Below, one piece after another: positions 32,755 through 41,149 of a stretch of 64,000 bases of DNA. Within the stretch, counting starts at the first letter, position 1, and every line of letters starts with the position of its first letter. Source of the stretch: Microvirga lotononidis. GTDB lineage: Bacteria > Pseudomonadota > Alphaproteobacteria > Rhizobiales > Beijerinckiaceae. The notes beneath the pieces were generated by a model. It did no database searches. It was not told where the DNA came from and worked only from the letters and a program-made list of their open reading frames with translations. Location: contig NZ_CP141048.1 in assembly GCF_034627025.1 (NCBI RefSeq), positions 3,112,001 through 3,176,000 on the forward strand. Direction: 5' to 3'. The position numbers were made by a program, and so were the translations under genes.

Positions 32755-34017
32755 ATGTTCATGAGTTTTTGCAGGGTGTTGCGCGTGCGTCTTCCGTATC
32801 GTCGTTCTCGAGTGAAATGGATCTGCGCCACGACGGCTCCCTGGGCGCTGGCGACCGGCCTCCTGATCTCGTTCACGGCCTCGGCCAGCAATGACCTGCA
32901 TTCCGGCGTCAGCTTCACGCCGCGCAGCGCGACGGCTCGTCTCGTCGAGACCGCGCTTATCCCACCGACCGGTGCTTCCATCGCCGGGGGGAAGCTTGGA
33001 ATCGATCGCGACATCCTGCGATCCATGCCGCGCTACGACCTGCCGGATGAAACGGCCGATTCCGAGCCTCTCAAGGCCGACAGGAAGGCCGATGCGGGTC
33101 CCGATCCCGTCGTGGACCGTGCGCTCAAGGGAAGCCCGCTGGTGGCGCCGCATGCCACCCTGTCCCGCCGGGCCAGGCAACTGCGTCCCACGCTCGAGCA
33201 GGTGACGGGCGCGCAACTCCTCTACAGTCACGACGAGCGGCTCCTGCCGCCCACCGTCCTCATGGAGGGCCAGCTCGAAGCGCCGGAGAGCGAACAGGTC
33301 TTCGAGCCTTGGGAAACGCCCGAATACACCACGACGCGCCAGACCACGTCGGTTCAGTCGCCGGCGGCTGCCGCGGCTGGCTCCACCGGTGCCGCGGCGA
33401 GCCCGACGACGCCCATGGTGAAGCGCGCCATCGCGCTGTCTTCGGCAACGCCGGCTCCCATGGAGGCGACGCCCATCGAGATCGCGGCCGCGCCCGTGTC
33501 CCTGCAATCGCCGCGCCTTGACCGAGGCGGCTACGGCGCCGTGACGATCCTGCCGAAGGGCGATGATACCGAACGTCCGCGCTATGCCGACCTGATCGAC
33601 CCGGACAACATGAGCAAGGAGCAGCGCTGCCTTGCCGAGGCCGTCTATTTCGAGGCCCGCAGCGAACCCCTCGAAGGGCAGGCGGCGGTCGCCCAGGTGG
33701 TGCTCAACCGGGTGAAGAGCGGGCTCTATCCGTCCAGCATCTGCGGCGTCGTCTACCAGAACCGCCACCGCCATCTCGCCTGCCAGTTCACCTTCGCGTG
33801 CGAAGGCAAGGCTCTGCGCATCCGCGACACGGAATCCTGGGAGCGAGCCAAGAGCGTCGCGAGCGCCGTGCTCGAAGGCAAGACGTATCTGGCCGATGTG
33901 GGCGGCGCGACCCATTACCATGCGGACTATGTGAAGCCCTATTGGGCCCGCCGCCTGAAGAAGATGGACGTGATCGGCCGCCACATCTTCTACAAGCTGA
34001 AGCCGGGGCAGACCTAG
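32755..34017 (+). CDS. SleB-type cell wall hydrolase
   Basis: A 420-residue envelope protein. A basic N-terminus and hydrophobic helix (KWICATTAPWALATGLLISF) form a signal or anchor. About 230 residues of variable, Ala/Pro/Thr-rich sequence follow. The C-terminal hydrolase_2 (SleB) domain starts at EQRCLAEAVYFEARSEPLEG, where Glu is the likely catalytic residue, with AQVVLNRVKSGLYPSSICGV and GATHYHADYVKPYWARRLKK. SleB-like proteins cleave peptidoglycan as lytic transglycosylases. Adjacent GTG and ATG starts exist at 32752 and 32761. It may act in wall remodelling or division. Confidence 0.88.
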   Translation: MFMSFCRVLRVRLPYRRSRVKWICATTAPWALATGLLISFTASASNDLHSGVSFTPRSATARLVETALIPPTGASIAGGKLGIDRDILRSMPRYDLPDETADSEPLKADRKADAGPDPVVDRALKGSPLVAPHATLSRRARQLRPTLEQVTGAQLLYSHDERLLPPTVLMEGQLEAPESEQVFEPWETPEYTTTRQTTSVQSPAAAAAGSTGAAASPTTPMVKRAIALSSATPAPMEATPIEIAAAPVSLQSPRLDRGGYGAVTILPKGDDTERPRYADLIDPDNMSKEQRCLAEAVYFEARSEPLEGQAAVAQVVLNRVKSGLYPSSICGVVYQNRHRHLACQFTFACEGKALRIRDTESWERAKSVASAVLEGKTYLADVGGATHYHADYVKPYWARRLKKMDVIGRHIFYKLKPGQT

Positions 34018-34141
34018 AGCATCGCGCAGGCCCGCCCTTCACCATCTACCTTCGGGAACTCCTCCGCCGTGCGCTTCGACACTTCAAAAAGGCGAAACGC
34101 ATCAGTATAACTTTCGGGTGTGACATCCAGGCGAGGAAATT

Positions 34142-35572
34142 GTGGCGAGCATCCGAAGTTCTGTTCCCGGGGCGGGCTATGGCAATCCCTATGTGGATTC
34201 TCTGATCTGGGGTGAGAAGGCCTGGAATGCCGCGAGCGGCCCTATCAAGGTCTGGTTCGGCCAAAGCAGGGATTTTAGCTCAGCCAGCACCGTTCACGGT
34301 CCCAGCGATATTCTGATGAGCACCGCGTCGGCCCGGAATTGGAACGAGACCGAGAAGGCTGCCTTCGATTATGCGATTCGGGTCTACGAAAGCGTCTGCG
34401 GGCTGACATTCGCACGTGCCACTTCTGTTGCGGAAGCCAACATCGTCTGGTGGAAGACCGACTTGACCGGCGGCACGCTCGGGATTCACGAGCTGCCGCA
34501 TGAAGGGCAGAGCTGGGGATACTTCAATTCCACGGCGTGGACCTCGGGCGGGTTCCAATTCGGCAGCGATGCGCTCAACACCGTGCTGCATGAATTGGGT
34601 CACGGCATGGGGCTCGCCCATCCGCATGACGGGGGGACAGGCCCGGATGCCACGGCCTTCCAGGGCGTCACGGACGCCTTCTCGACCGGTCAACACGGTT
34701 TGAACCAAGGCATCTGGACGGTCATGTCCTACAATCCCGGATGGGATCGCGCCGGCTACGACAGGACCTACGGCAACCAGGCGGGACTTGGCGCTTTCGA
34801 CATTGCCGCCTTGCAGGCTCTCTACGGAAAGAACACGGAAACCGGCCAGGGGAACGACGTCTACACATTGCCGGCCTCGAATTCGGGTGCCGGCAACCGG
34901 GGATGGTTGTGCCTCTGGGATTCGGACGGACAGGACACGATCACCGCGGCGCAGGCCCAGGCCGGCGTCGCCATCGATCTTCGCGCCGCGACGCTGCGGG
35001 GCGGCGATCCCAACGCGGGAGGCTTCGTCTCCCGCGAGGACAAGTTCGCCGGCGGTTATACGATCGCCAATGGCGTGACGATCGAGAACGCCATCGGCGG
35101 ACGCTTCGCCGACACGCTCCAGGGCAATGCGGCCGCGAATCTGCTGAAGGGCAACGACGGCGCCGACACGCTCTTCGGTGGTTCCGGCAACGACACCCTT
35201 CACGGAGGGGCCGGGGACGACAAGCTCTATGGCGGCGCGGGACGGGACAGCTTCGTGTTCGAGAGCAAGGTCGGCAAGGGTGCGAATGTCGACCGGATCT
35301 ACGACTTCAACCCGACCTATGATTCGATTCTGCTCGACAACAAGATCTTCACCAAGCTCGGCGCCGGAAGCCCGTCCAGTCCGAAGATGTTCGACGCGGA
35401 CATGTTCGTCCGGGCCGCGAAGGCGCAGGACCGCGAGGATCGGATCATCTACGACAGGAAGAACGGCGTACTCTTCTACGATTCGGACGGGACCGGTGCG
35501 GCTGCTCAGGTGAAGGTCGCCACCCTTGGAAAGAACCTGAAGCTCGGGCATCAGGATTTCTTCGTGATCTGA
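34142..35572 (+). CDS. Serralysin-type M10 metalloprotease with RTX repeats
   Basis: A 476-residue secreted zinc protease. The zinc motif is HELGHGMGLAHP (His150, Glu151, His154, His160) and the Met-turn is VMSYN (Met195, Tyr197), as in serralysins. After a linker come RTX nonapeptides (GNDGADTLFGGSGNDTLHGG, about 335-365) and the shared C-terminal module ending QDFFVI, the acidic-then-hydrophobic end known for type I export of serralysins. There is no signal peptide. The GTG at 34142 has GAGGAAA upstream. It differs from classical serralysins in having few RTX repeats and the long shared module. A strong hairpin follows the stop codon. Confidence 0.92.
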   Translation: MASIRSSVPGAGYGNPYVDSLIWGEKAWNAASGPIKVWFGQSRDFSSASTVHGPSDILMSTASARNWNETEKAAFDYAIRVYESVCGLTFARATSVAEANIVWWKTDLTGGTLGIHELPHEGQSWGYFNSTAWTSGGFQFGSDALNTVLHELGHGMGLAHPHDGGTGPDATAFQGVTDAFSTGQHGLNQGIWTVMSYNPGWDRAGYDRTYGNQAGLGAFDIAALQALYGKNTETGQGNDVYTLPASNSGAGNRGWLCLWDSDGQDTITAAQAQAGVAIDLRAATLRGGDPNAGGFVSREDKFAGGYTIANGVTIENAIGGRFADTLQGNAAANLLKGNDGADTLFGGSGNDTLHGGAGDDKLYGGAGRDSFVFESKVGKGANVDRIYDFNPTYDSILLDNKIFTKLGAGSPSSPKMFDADMFVRAAKAQDREDRIIYDRKNGVLFYDSDGTGAAAQVKVATLGKNLKLGHQDFFVI

Positions 35573-35574
35573 CA

Positions 35575-35609
35575 GGGCAGGAGACAATCGGGTTTCCGAT
35601 CTCCTGCCC
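35575..35609 (+). terminator. Terminator hairpin of the serralysin gene
   Basis: GGGCAGGAG (35575-35583) pairs with CTCCTGCCC (35601-35609), and inside ATCGG-gttt-CCGAT extends the stem. It begins 3 bases after the stop codon. No U-tract follows. Confidence 0.7.
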
Positions 35610-35717
35610 GACACGCATCACGCATTCTCATACCAAAGCCTACAAACTTTCAATATTGCTGATGCGCGAGTTGAGATAGTCTGCGCACCCTTGTTGCCTC
35701 TCCCGAGGACCGTGAGC

Positions 35718-36962
35718 ATGTCCGCAACTCCCGCTCGATCCCGTATTTCGCCGGAACTCATCGTCGTCTGCGGCTGCCTGATCGCCCTGATCACCTTCGG
35801 GCCGCGGGCATCATCCGGCCTGTTCCAGCTCCCCATGATCACGGAATACGGCTGGGGACGCGATACCTTCGGCTTCGCCATCGCGGTGCAGAACCTGCTC
35901 TGGGGCGTCGGTCAGCCCTTCGCCGGAGCGGTGGCGGATCGGTTCGGGGCGCTCCGCGTGCTCTGCGTGGGCGCGCTGCTCTATGCCCTGGGCCTCGTCG
36001 TGATGGCCTATGCGACCACGCCCGGCGTGCTGCATCTCGGCGCCGGCGTTCTCATCGGCTTCGGCCTGTCGGGCTGCTCGTTCAATCTGGTGCTCGGCGC
36101 CTTCGGCAAACTCCTGCCGGAGCAATGGCGGCCCATGGCCTTCGGCGCCGGCACGGCGGCGGGTTCCTTCGGCCAGTTCCTGTTCCCGCCCATCGGCAAC
36201 GTGCTGATCGATTCCTTCGGCTGGCACCAGGCCCTGCTCGTCTTCGCCGCGAGCGTGCTGCTCGTCATGCCCCTGGCGCTCGCGCTCGCCACGCGCCCGA
36301 CCGCCGATGCTGGTGGCCAGGCCGGAGCGGCCGCTCTGCCGAACCAGTCCATCAAGCAGGCCCTGACGGAGGCCTTCCGGCACCGCTCCTACGTGCTGCT
36401 GGTGCTCGGCTTCTTCACCTGCGGCTTCCAGCTCGCCTTCATCACCGTCCACCTGCCGGCCTATCTCAAGGATGCAGGCCTGTCCGCCACGGTCGGCGGA
36501 TGGACGCTGGCGGTGATCGGCCTCGCCAACGCGGTCGGCTCCCTCGGGTCGGGTTGGCTTTCCACCCGCATGTCCAAGCGATGGCTGCTGGCCTGGATTT
36601 ATCTCGGCCGTTCGGTGGCCATTGCCGCCTTCATCCTGGTCCCGGCCACGCCGGTCACGTCGATCCTGTTCGGCATCTCCATCGGCCTTCTCTGGCTGTC
36701 CACCGTGCCGCCCACATCGTCCCTCGTGATGCTGATGTTCGGCACGCGCTACATGGCCATGCTCTACGGCTTCGCGTTCTTCTCGCACCAGGTCGGCGGC
36801 TTCCTCGGGGTCTGGCTCGGCGGCCTGCTCTACGAGATCAACGGCAATTACAGCGCGGTCTGGTGGCTCTCGGTTCTGCTCGGTCTTGCGTCCGCCCTGA
36901 TCAACCTGCCGATCAAGGAGCAGCCGGTGCAGCGCGGGCCGGCCCTGCAGCCGGCGGAGTAA
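35718..36962 (+). CDS. MFS transporter, oxalate/formate antiporter-like
   Basis: A 414-residue major facilitator with twelve predicted helices. The loop 2-3 signature is AGAVADRFGALRVLCVGAL and the loop 8-9 equivalent is SGWLSTRMSKRWLLAW. The N-terminus (CGCLIALITFGPRASSGLFQLPMI) resembles the monocarboxylate/OFA subgroup, suggesting organic acids as substrates, but specificity cannot be read. The ATG at 35718 is preferred to an upstream TTG. acuI follows 177 bases downstream across a family B repeat; an acrylate- or propionate-related link is possible but unproven. Confidence 0.88.
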   Translation: MSATPARSRISPELIVVCGCLIALITFGPRASSGLFQLPMITEYGWGRDTFGFAIAVQNLLWGVGQPFAGAVADRFGALRVLCVGALLYALGLVVMAYATTPGVLHLGAGVLIGFGLSGCSFNLVLGAFGKLLPEQWRPMAFGAGTAAGSFGQFLFPPIGNVLIDSFGWHQALLVFAASVLLVMPLALALATRPTADAGGQAGAAALPNQSIKQALTEAFRHRSYVLLVLGFFTCGFQLAFITVHLPAYLKDAGLSATVGGWTLAVIGLANAVGSLGSGWLSTRMSKRWLLAWIYLGRSVAIAAFILVPATPVTSILFGISIGLLWLSTVPPTSSLVMLMFGTRYMAMLYGFAFFSHQVGGFLGVWLGGLLYEINGNYSAVWWLSVLLGLASALINLPIKEQPVQRGPALQPAE

Positions 36963-36986
36963 GCATCGGACTGCTCCGAAGGGCCA

Positions 36987-37080
36987 GAGCATTTTTCGGT
37001 GAAGTGGGTCCAGTTCACCGTCAAAAAATGCGGCCAAGCAAAGAAGAGAGATGATTTCACGAAAGTGGAAGCAGCTCCAA
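36987..37080 (+). repeat. Dispersed hairpin repeat (family B), copy 2
   Basis: AGAGCATTTTTCGGTGAA, a hairpin GGTGAA...TTCACC, the purine-rich run AAGCAAAGAAGAGAG, and TTTCACGAAAGTGGAAGCAG. It lies just upstream of acuI; the inverted copy 3 lies just downstream. Confidence 0.8.
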
Positions 37081-37139
37081 GCCCTTTCCGCTTGCCCGGA
37101 TCCTCCGCCGCGCCACAAATGAACCGGGGAGGAAATGCC

Positions 37140-38126
37140 ATGAGCACGTTCAAAGCCATCGTCATCGACAAGAGCGAAGCCGGTCAGAGAGTCGAGATCC
37201 GAGCCTTCGACGAGGCGGATCTCATGGATGGCGACGTCACCGTGCGCGTGTCGCACTCGACGTTGAACTACAAGGACGGTCTCGCGATCACCGGCAAGGC
37301 GCCGGTGGTGCGCCGCTTTCCCATGATCCCCGGGGTCGATCTCGTCGGCACGGTGGAGACTTCCTCAAATCCCGATTTCAAGCCCGGCGACCCGGTGGTG
37401 CTCAACGGCTGGGGCTTGGGCGAGACCCATCTCGGCGCCTATGCCGAGAAGGTCCGCGTCAAGGGCGAATGGCTGATCCCGCTTCCGGACGGGCTCTCAC
37501 CCCTTCAGGCCATGGCGGTCGGCACTGCGGGCTATACGGCGATGCTCTGCCTGATGGCCCTGGAGCGTCATGGCCTGAGCCCGGATCGCGGGTCGGCCAT
37601 CGTGACGGGCGCGGTCGGCGGTGTCGGCTCGGTGGCCGTGGCGCTGCTTGCGAAAGCCGGATGGCACGTGATCGCCTCCACCGGACGGCCCGAGGAGGCT
37701 GACTACCTGAAAGGTCTCGGCGCGGCCGAGATCCTCGACCGCAGCGAGCTTTCCGGCCCCGCCCGTCCGCTCGCCAAGGAGCGCTGGGCGGCGGGAATCG
37801 ACACGGTCGGTTCGACGACGCTCGCCAATGTCCTGTCCATGACCAGATACGGCGGCGCGATTGCCGCCTGCGGTCTCGCGGGCGGGATGGATCTGCCCAC
37901 GACCGTCGCACCGTTCATTCTACGAAACGTGGCGCTGCTGGGGGTCGATTCGGTGATCGCCCCGAAGGCGCTGCGGATCGAGGCCTGGAACCGGATCGCC
38001 CGCGAACTCGACCACGGCAAGCTCGCGGCCATGACCTCGACGATCCCGCTCGATCAGGTGCCGGATGCGGCCGGAAAAATCGTCGAAGGCAGGATCAAGG
38101 GGCGCGTGGTGGTGGAGATCGGCTAG
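37140..38126 (+). CDS. acuI: Acryloyl-CoA reductase (AcuI/YhdH family)
   Basis: A 328-residue zinc-free medium-chain reductase that uses NADPH to turn acryloyl-CoA into propionyl-CoA, detoxifying acrylate. Family blocks are STLNYKDGLAITGKAPVVRR, PGVDLVGTVETS, VVLNGWGLGETHLGAYAE and the nucleotide loop VTGAVGGVGSVAVALLAKAG. GGGGAGGAA precedes the ATG at 37140. It is bracketed by inverted family B repeats. The neighbouring LysR gene converges on it and is paired with wrbA instead. Confidence 0.9.
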   Translation: MSTFKAIVIDKSEAGQRVEIRAFDEADLMDGDVTVRVSHSTLNYKDGLAITGKAPVVRRFPMIPGVDLVGTVETSSNPDFKPGDPVVLNGWGLGETHLGAYAEKVRVKGEWLIPLPDGLSPLQAMAVGTAGYTAMLCLMALERHGLSPDRGSAIVTGAVGGVGSVAVALLAKAGWHVIASTGRPEEADYLKGLGAAEILDRSELSGPARPLAKERWAAGIDTVGSTTLANVLSMTRYGGAIAACGLAGGMDLPTTVAPFILRNVALLGVDSVIAPKALRIEAWNRIARELDHGKLAAMTSTIPLDQVPDAAGKIVEGRIKGRVVVEIG

Positions 38127-38218
38127 AGTTGTTCCCATGCCCGTGGAAACAGCTCCCTTCTTTGCTGAGCCGCATTTTCTCACGGCGAACCGGGTTCAAT
38201 TCGCCGAAAAATGCTCTA
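38127..38218 (-). repeat. Dispersed hairpin repeat (family B), copy 3
   Basis: Inverted relative to copies 1 and 2: it ends GGCGAACCGGGTTCAATTCG then CCGAAAAATGCTCT. It begins right after the acuI stop codon and runs into the LysR stop codon, so it fills the whole convergent gap. Confidence 0.82.
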
Positions 38219-39163
38219 AGCCGCCGGGACGGGAGCCGGCGTCTTCCTCATGGCCCCTTCGATCCACTTCTTCTGCTTGGTGATCTCGGCCGCCATGAAA
38301 TCCATGAAGGCGCGCACGCGGGCCGATTGGCGCAGGTCGGGATGGGTCAGGAGCCACAGGCCCGCGGAGAATTCCGGCTTGATCTCGGACAGGCGGACGA
38401 GTTCGGGTTTCGCATTCGCGATGAAGCAGGGCAGGGGACCGATGCCCGTTCCGGCCTGGACCGACTCCGCGAGGCCGAGCACCGTGTTGACCTTGTAGAC
38501 GATGTTCTCCGGCGCCACGTGGTCGCGCACGAAACGGGCGGCCTTCAAGGCCGCCAGGTTGTCGCCGAGCGCGACCCAGTGACGATCGAACAGATCGGCG
38601 AGGTTGACGTCGTCCGGGCCCTGAACGTCAGGGAAATCCACAGCCCGGCCGTAGATCGCCCAGCCAATCGTCGCGACGCGGCGCCCCACCAAGGTCTCAG
38701 GCGGATCGTCGGTCGCGCGGATCGCCACGTCCGCATCGCGCTTCGACAGGTTGAGAGCCTGGTTGGCGAGCACCACATCGAGCCGCATCTCAGGGCAGGC
38801 GGTGATGAAGCGGGCGAAGATCGGGGTCAGAAGGTGGACGAGGAGCGTGTCGTTGGTCGTGACCCGCAACTCACCCGTCGGAGCCACGGCCTGGCCCGCG
38901 AGCTTGCGCGTGAAGGCGGTGACGTTCTCGTCCATCTGTTCGGCCAGCGCCGACATCTCTTCCCCGGCCGGAGTGAGGACGTAGCCCGTGCGGTGGCGCT
39001 CGAAGAGCTTGACCCCGAGATTCTCCTCCATCTGACCGAGCCTGCGGAAAACAGTCGAATGGTTGACCCCGAGCCGTTCGGCCGCACCGGCCAATCCGCT
39101 GGCCTCGGCGATGATCTTCACGAGCTTGAAATCGTCCCAGTCGAGATGCTGCTGCTTCGTCAT
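38216..39163 (-). CDS. LysR-family transcriptional regulator
   Basis: A 315-residue LysR regulator. The helix-turn-helix lies in the first 60 residues (DDFKLVKIIAEASGLAGAAE, then LGVNHSTVFRRLGQMEENLG) and a periplasmic-binding-protein-like effector domain follows (GELRVTTNDTLLVHLLTPIF). The ATG at 39163 is chosen because the family pattern begins there. It is divergent from wrbA, with TTTGCA half-sites between, so it probably controls wrbA and itself. The effector is unknown; a quinone or redox signal would suit wrbA. Confidence 0.9.
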   Translation of the reverse strand: MTKQQHLDWDDFKLVKIIAEASGLAGAAERLGVNHSTVFRRLGQMEENLGVKLFERHRTGYVLTPAGEEMSALAEQMDENVTAFTRKLAGQAVAPTGELRVTTNDTLLVHLLTPIFARFITACPEMRLDVVLANQALNLSKRDADVAIRATDDPPETLVGRRVATIGWAIYGRAVDFPDVQGPDDVNLADLFDRHWVALGDNLAALKAARFVRDHVAPENIVYKVNTVLGLAESVQAGTGIGPLPCFIANAKPELVRLSEIKPEFSAGLWLLTHPDLRQSARVRAFMDFMAAEITKQKKWIEGAMRKTPAPVPAA

Positions 39164-39166
39164 TGG

Positions 39167-39214
39167 TTTGCATTCCCGCAAGAGAGTTCCTGCAAATGTA
39201 ACACTGGTTTTGCA
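39167..39214. promoter_or_regulatory. TTTGCA/TGCAAA sites between LysR and wrbA
   Basis: TTTGCA (39167-39172), its inverse TGCAAA (39191-39196) and TTTGCA again (39209-39214) lie in the divergent gap. Inverted half-sites with T...A ends suit a LysR operator. The first overlaps the LysR start region, which would allow autoregulation. Confidence 0.45.
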
Positions 39215-39330
39215 GCAGGGAAAGATTATCCTCCCTTGCGTCAATAACAGATGGCGATCCGCTTCCAGCCCGAACCCGCGCGGCGGAGGCCGGGTCGCCT
39301 GTACACCAATCTCAAACCATCGGAGTTCAC

Positions 39331-39933
39331 ATGACCAAGGTCCTGGTTCTGTATTATTCGTCCTGGGGGCATATCGAGCAGATGGCTTATGCCGCCGCCG
39401 AAGGTGCCCGCGAGGCCGGCGCCGAGGTCGTGGTCAAGCGCGTGCCGGAACTCGTCCCCGCCGAGGTGGCTCAAGCCGCCCATTACAAGACCGACCAGAA
39501 GGCTCCCGTCGCCACCGTCGAGGAGCTGCCCGAGTACGACGCCATCATCATCGGCACGCCCACCCGCTACGGCACCATGACGGCGCAGATGAAGAACTTC
39601 CTCGACCAGACCGGCGGATTGTGGGCGCAAGGCAAGCTCATCGGAAAGGTGGGTTCCGTCTTTACGTCGACGGCCACCCAGCACGGCGGCCAGGAAGCCA
39701 CGATTCTCACCACTCTGCCGGTTCTCCTGCACCACGGCATGGTGATCGTCGGTCTGCCCTATTCCTTCCAGGGCCAGTCGGGCGTCGATCAGATCCGTGG
39801 CGGTTCGCCCTATGGCGCATCCACCATCGCGGGCGCCGACGGCTCGCGCCAGCCGACCGAGATCGATCTCGACGGTGCCCGTTTCCAGGGCCGTCACGTC
39901 GCTCAGATCGCCGCCAAGCTCGCTGCGAAGTAA
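39331..39933 (+). CDS. wrbA: NAD(P)H:quinone oxidoreductase WrbA
   Basis: A 200-residue tetrameric flavodoxin-like quinone reductase that carries out two-electron reduction of quinones, avoiding semiquinones. The FMN loop is [15 protein letters not shown], followed by the WrbA-specific [20 protein letters not shown] and [17 protein letters not shown], and the C-terminal [15 protein letters not shown]. Length matches WrbA exactly. It is divergent from a LysR regulator. A family A repeat follows it. Confidence 0.96.
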   Translation: MTKVLVLYYSSWGHIEQMAYAAAEGAREAGAEVVVKRVPELVPAEVAQAAHYKTDQKAPVATVEELPEYDAIIIGTPTRYGTMTAQMKNFLDQTGGLWAQGKLIGKVGSVFTSTATQHGGQEATILTTLPVLLHHGMVIVGLPYSFQGQSGVDQIRGGSPYGASTIAGADGSRQPTEIDLDGARFQGRHVAQIAAKLAAK

Positions 39934-39943
39934 CAACCTTTTA

Positions 39944-40036
39944 CGTCATGGCCGGCCGTGAGCCGGCCATCGCGAATACTGAGAGACCCGGCGCTTCATG
40001 CCATCGAGATCACCGGCCCAGGGCCGGTGATGACGT
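39944..40036. repeat. Paired palindromic intergenic repeat (family A)
   Basis: Left unit ATGGCCGGC-cgtga-GCCGGCCAT is a perfect palindrome; the right unit ATCACCGGCCCAGGGCCGGTGAT with GACGT is nearly so. It separates the convergent wrbA and threonylcarbamoyl-AMP synthase genes. Confidence 0.88.
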
Positions 40037-40053
40037 GGTGCGGTTCGGAGCGC

Positions 40054-41025
40054 CTAACGCTCCGCTGCGGCGCGTCTCAAGCGATCGTTGATGGCTTCGC
40101 CCAGACCGGTTTCGGGAACGGGGCTCACCGCAATGGTGGCGGCGCCGGAAGCGTCGAGCTGCCTGAGATAGGAAAACAGACGAGCGGCGGCCTCCACGAG
40201 GTCGCCGTTTTTGCTGAGGTTCAAGGTTGCCTGGGCCGTCTCGGTGCCGTGAGGAACGCCGGGGCCGAAGAGCAGGGCCGCCTCTCCCGGCCGGATATCC
40301 GTGGCGTTCAGGCGCACCTGCGCCCTCGGGGCATAGTGGGAGGCCAGCATGCCCGGCGCGAGCGGACTGGAGCCTGCCTCGCCGCCCGTCTCCAGTTTCT
40401 CGCCGACCAGCGCCTCGATGGCCTCGCGGGGAACGCCGCCCGGGCGGAGCAGGCGCGGGGTACCGCCGAGGCACGAGACGATGGTCGACTCGACCCCGAC
40501 CTGTGCGGCGCCGCCGTCGAGCACCGCGTCGATCCGCCCGTCGAGATCCCCCAGTACATGATCCGCATCGGTCGGACTCACCCGGCCCGAACGGTTGGCC
40601 GAGGGTGCGGCCACCGGGCGGCCGGTCCGTTCCAGAAGCGCATGGGCGAGGGGATGGGCCGGCACCCTTAAGCCGACGCTGTCGAGGCCGGCGCGGGCGA
40701 GATCCGAGACTGTGCAGGTGGGAGCGACCGGCACCACCAGGGTCAGGGGGCCCGGCCAGAAGGTCTCCGCCAGCCGAGTGGCCGTCTCGTCGAACAGGCC
40801 CTGGACCCTGGCGGATTCGAAGCTGGCCAGATGAGAGATCAGCGGGTTGAAACTCGGGCGCTCCTTGGCGGCGTAAATGCCAGCAACTGCTTCCGCGTCG
40901 GTCGCGTCGGCGCCCAGGCCGTAGACCGTTTCGGTCGGGAAGGCCAAGAGGCCGCCGCCCCTCAGGACGTCCGCCGCCCGGTCCAGCCCCGCCGCATCGG
41001 CCGCCAGACGCTCCGTTTGGCGCAT
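40054..41025 (-). CDS. L-threonylcarbamoyladenylate synthase (Sua5 type)
   Basis: A 323-residue enzyme making threonylcarbamoyl-AMP for the t6A37 modification of ANN-decoding tRNAs. The YrdC domain has GGLLAFPTETVYGLGADA, IYAAKERPSFNPL (KxR) and PVAAPSANRSGRVSP (SxN). The extra C-terminal part from about residue 215, with LAPGMLASHYAPRA, is the Sua5 domain, so this is the long Sua5 form rather than TsaC. A GTG 18 bases upstream (41043) is an alternative start. No other tsa genes are near. Confidence 0.93.
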   Translation of the reverse strand: MRQTERLAADAAGLDRAADVLRGGGLLAFPTETVYGLGADATDAEAVAGIYAAKERPSFNPLISHLASFESARVQGLFDETATRLAETFWPGPLTLVVPVAPTCTVSDLARAGLDSVGLRVPAHPLAHALLERTGRPVAAPSANRSGRVSPTDADHVLGDLDGRIDAVLDGGAAQVGVESTIVSCLGGTPRLLRPGGVPREAIEALVGEKLETGGEAGSSPLAPGMLASHYAPRAQVRLNATDIRPGEAALLFGPGVPHGTETAQATLNLSKNGDLVEAAARLFSYLRQLDASGAATIAVSPVPETGLGEAINDRLRRAAAER

Positions 41026-41149
41026 TGACCCGCGATCGTTCACGTCTAAACTATCCTTTTCCGACAGGGCTTTTGCCCTTGCCGGGCGGGTTTAACGGCG
41101 CGAGAACACGCGTCAATATGAAAAGCCCCGTGCTTGAGAGGAAACCTTG

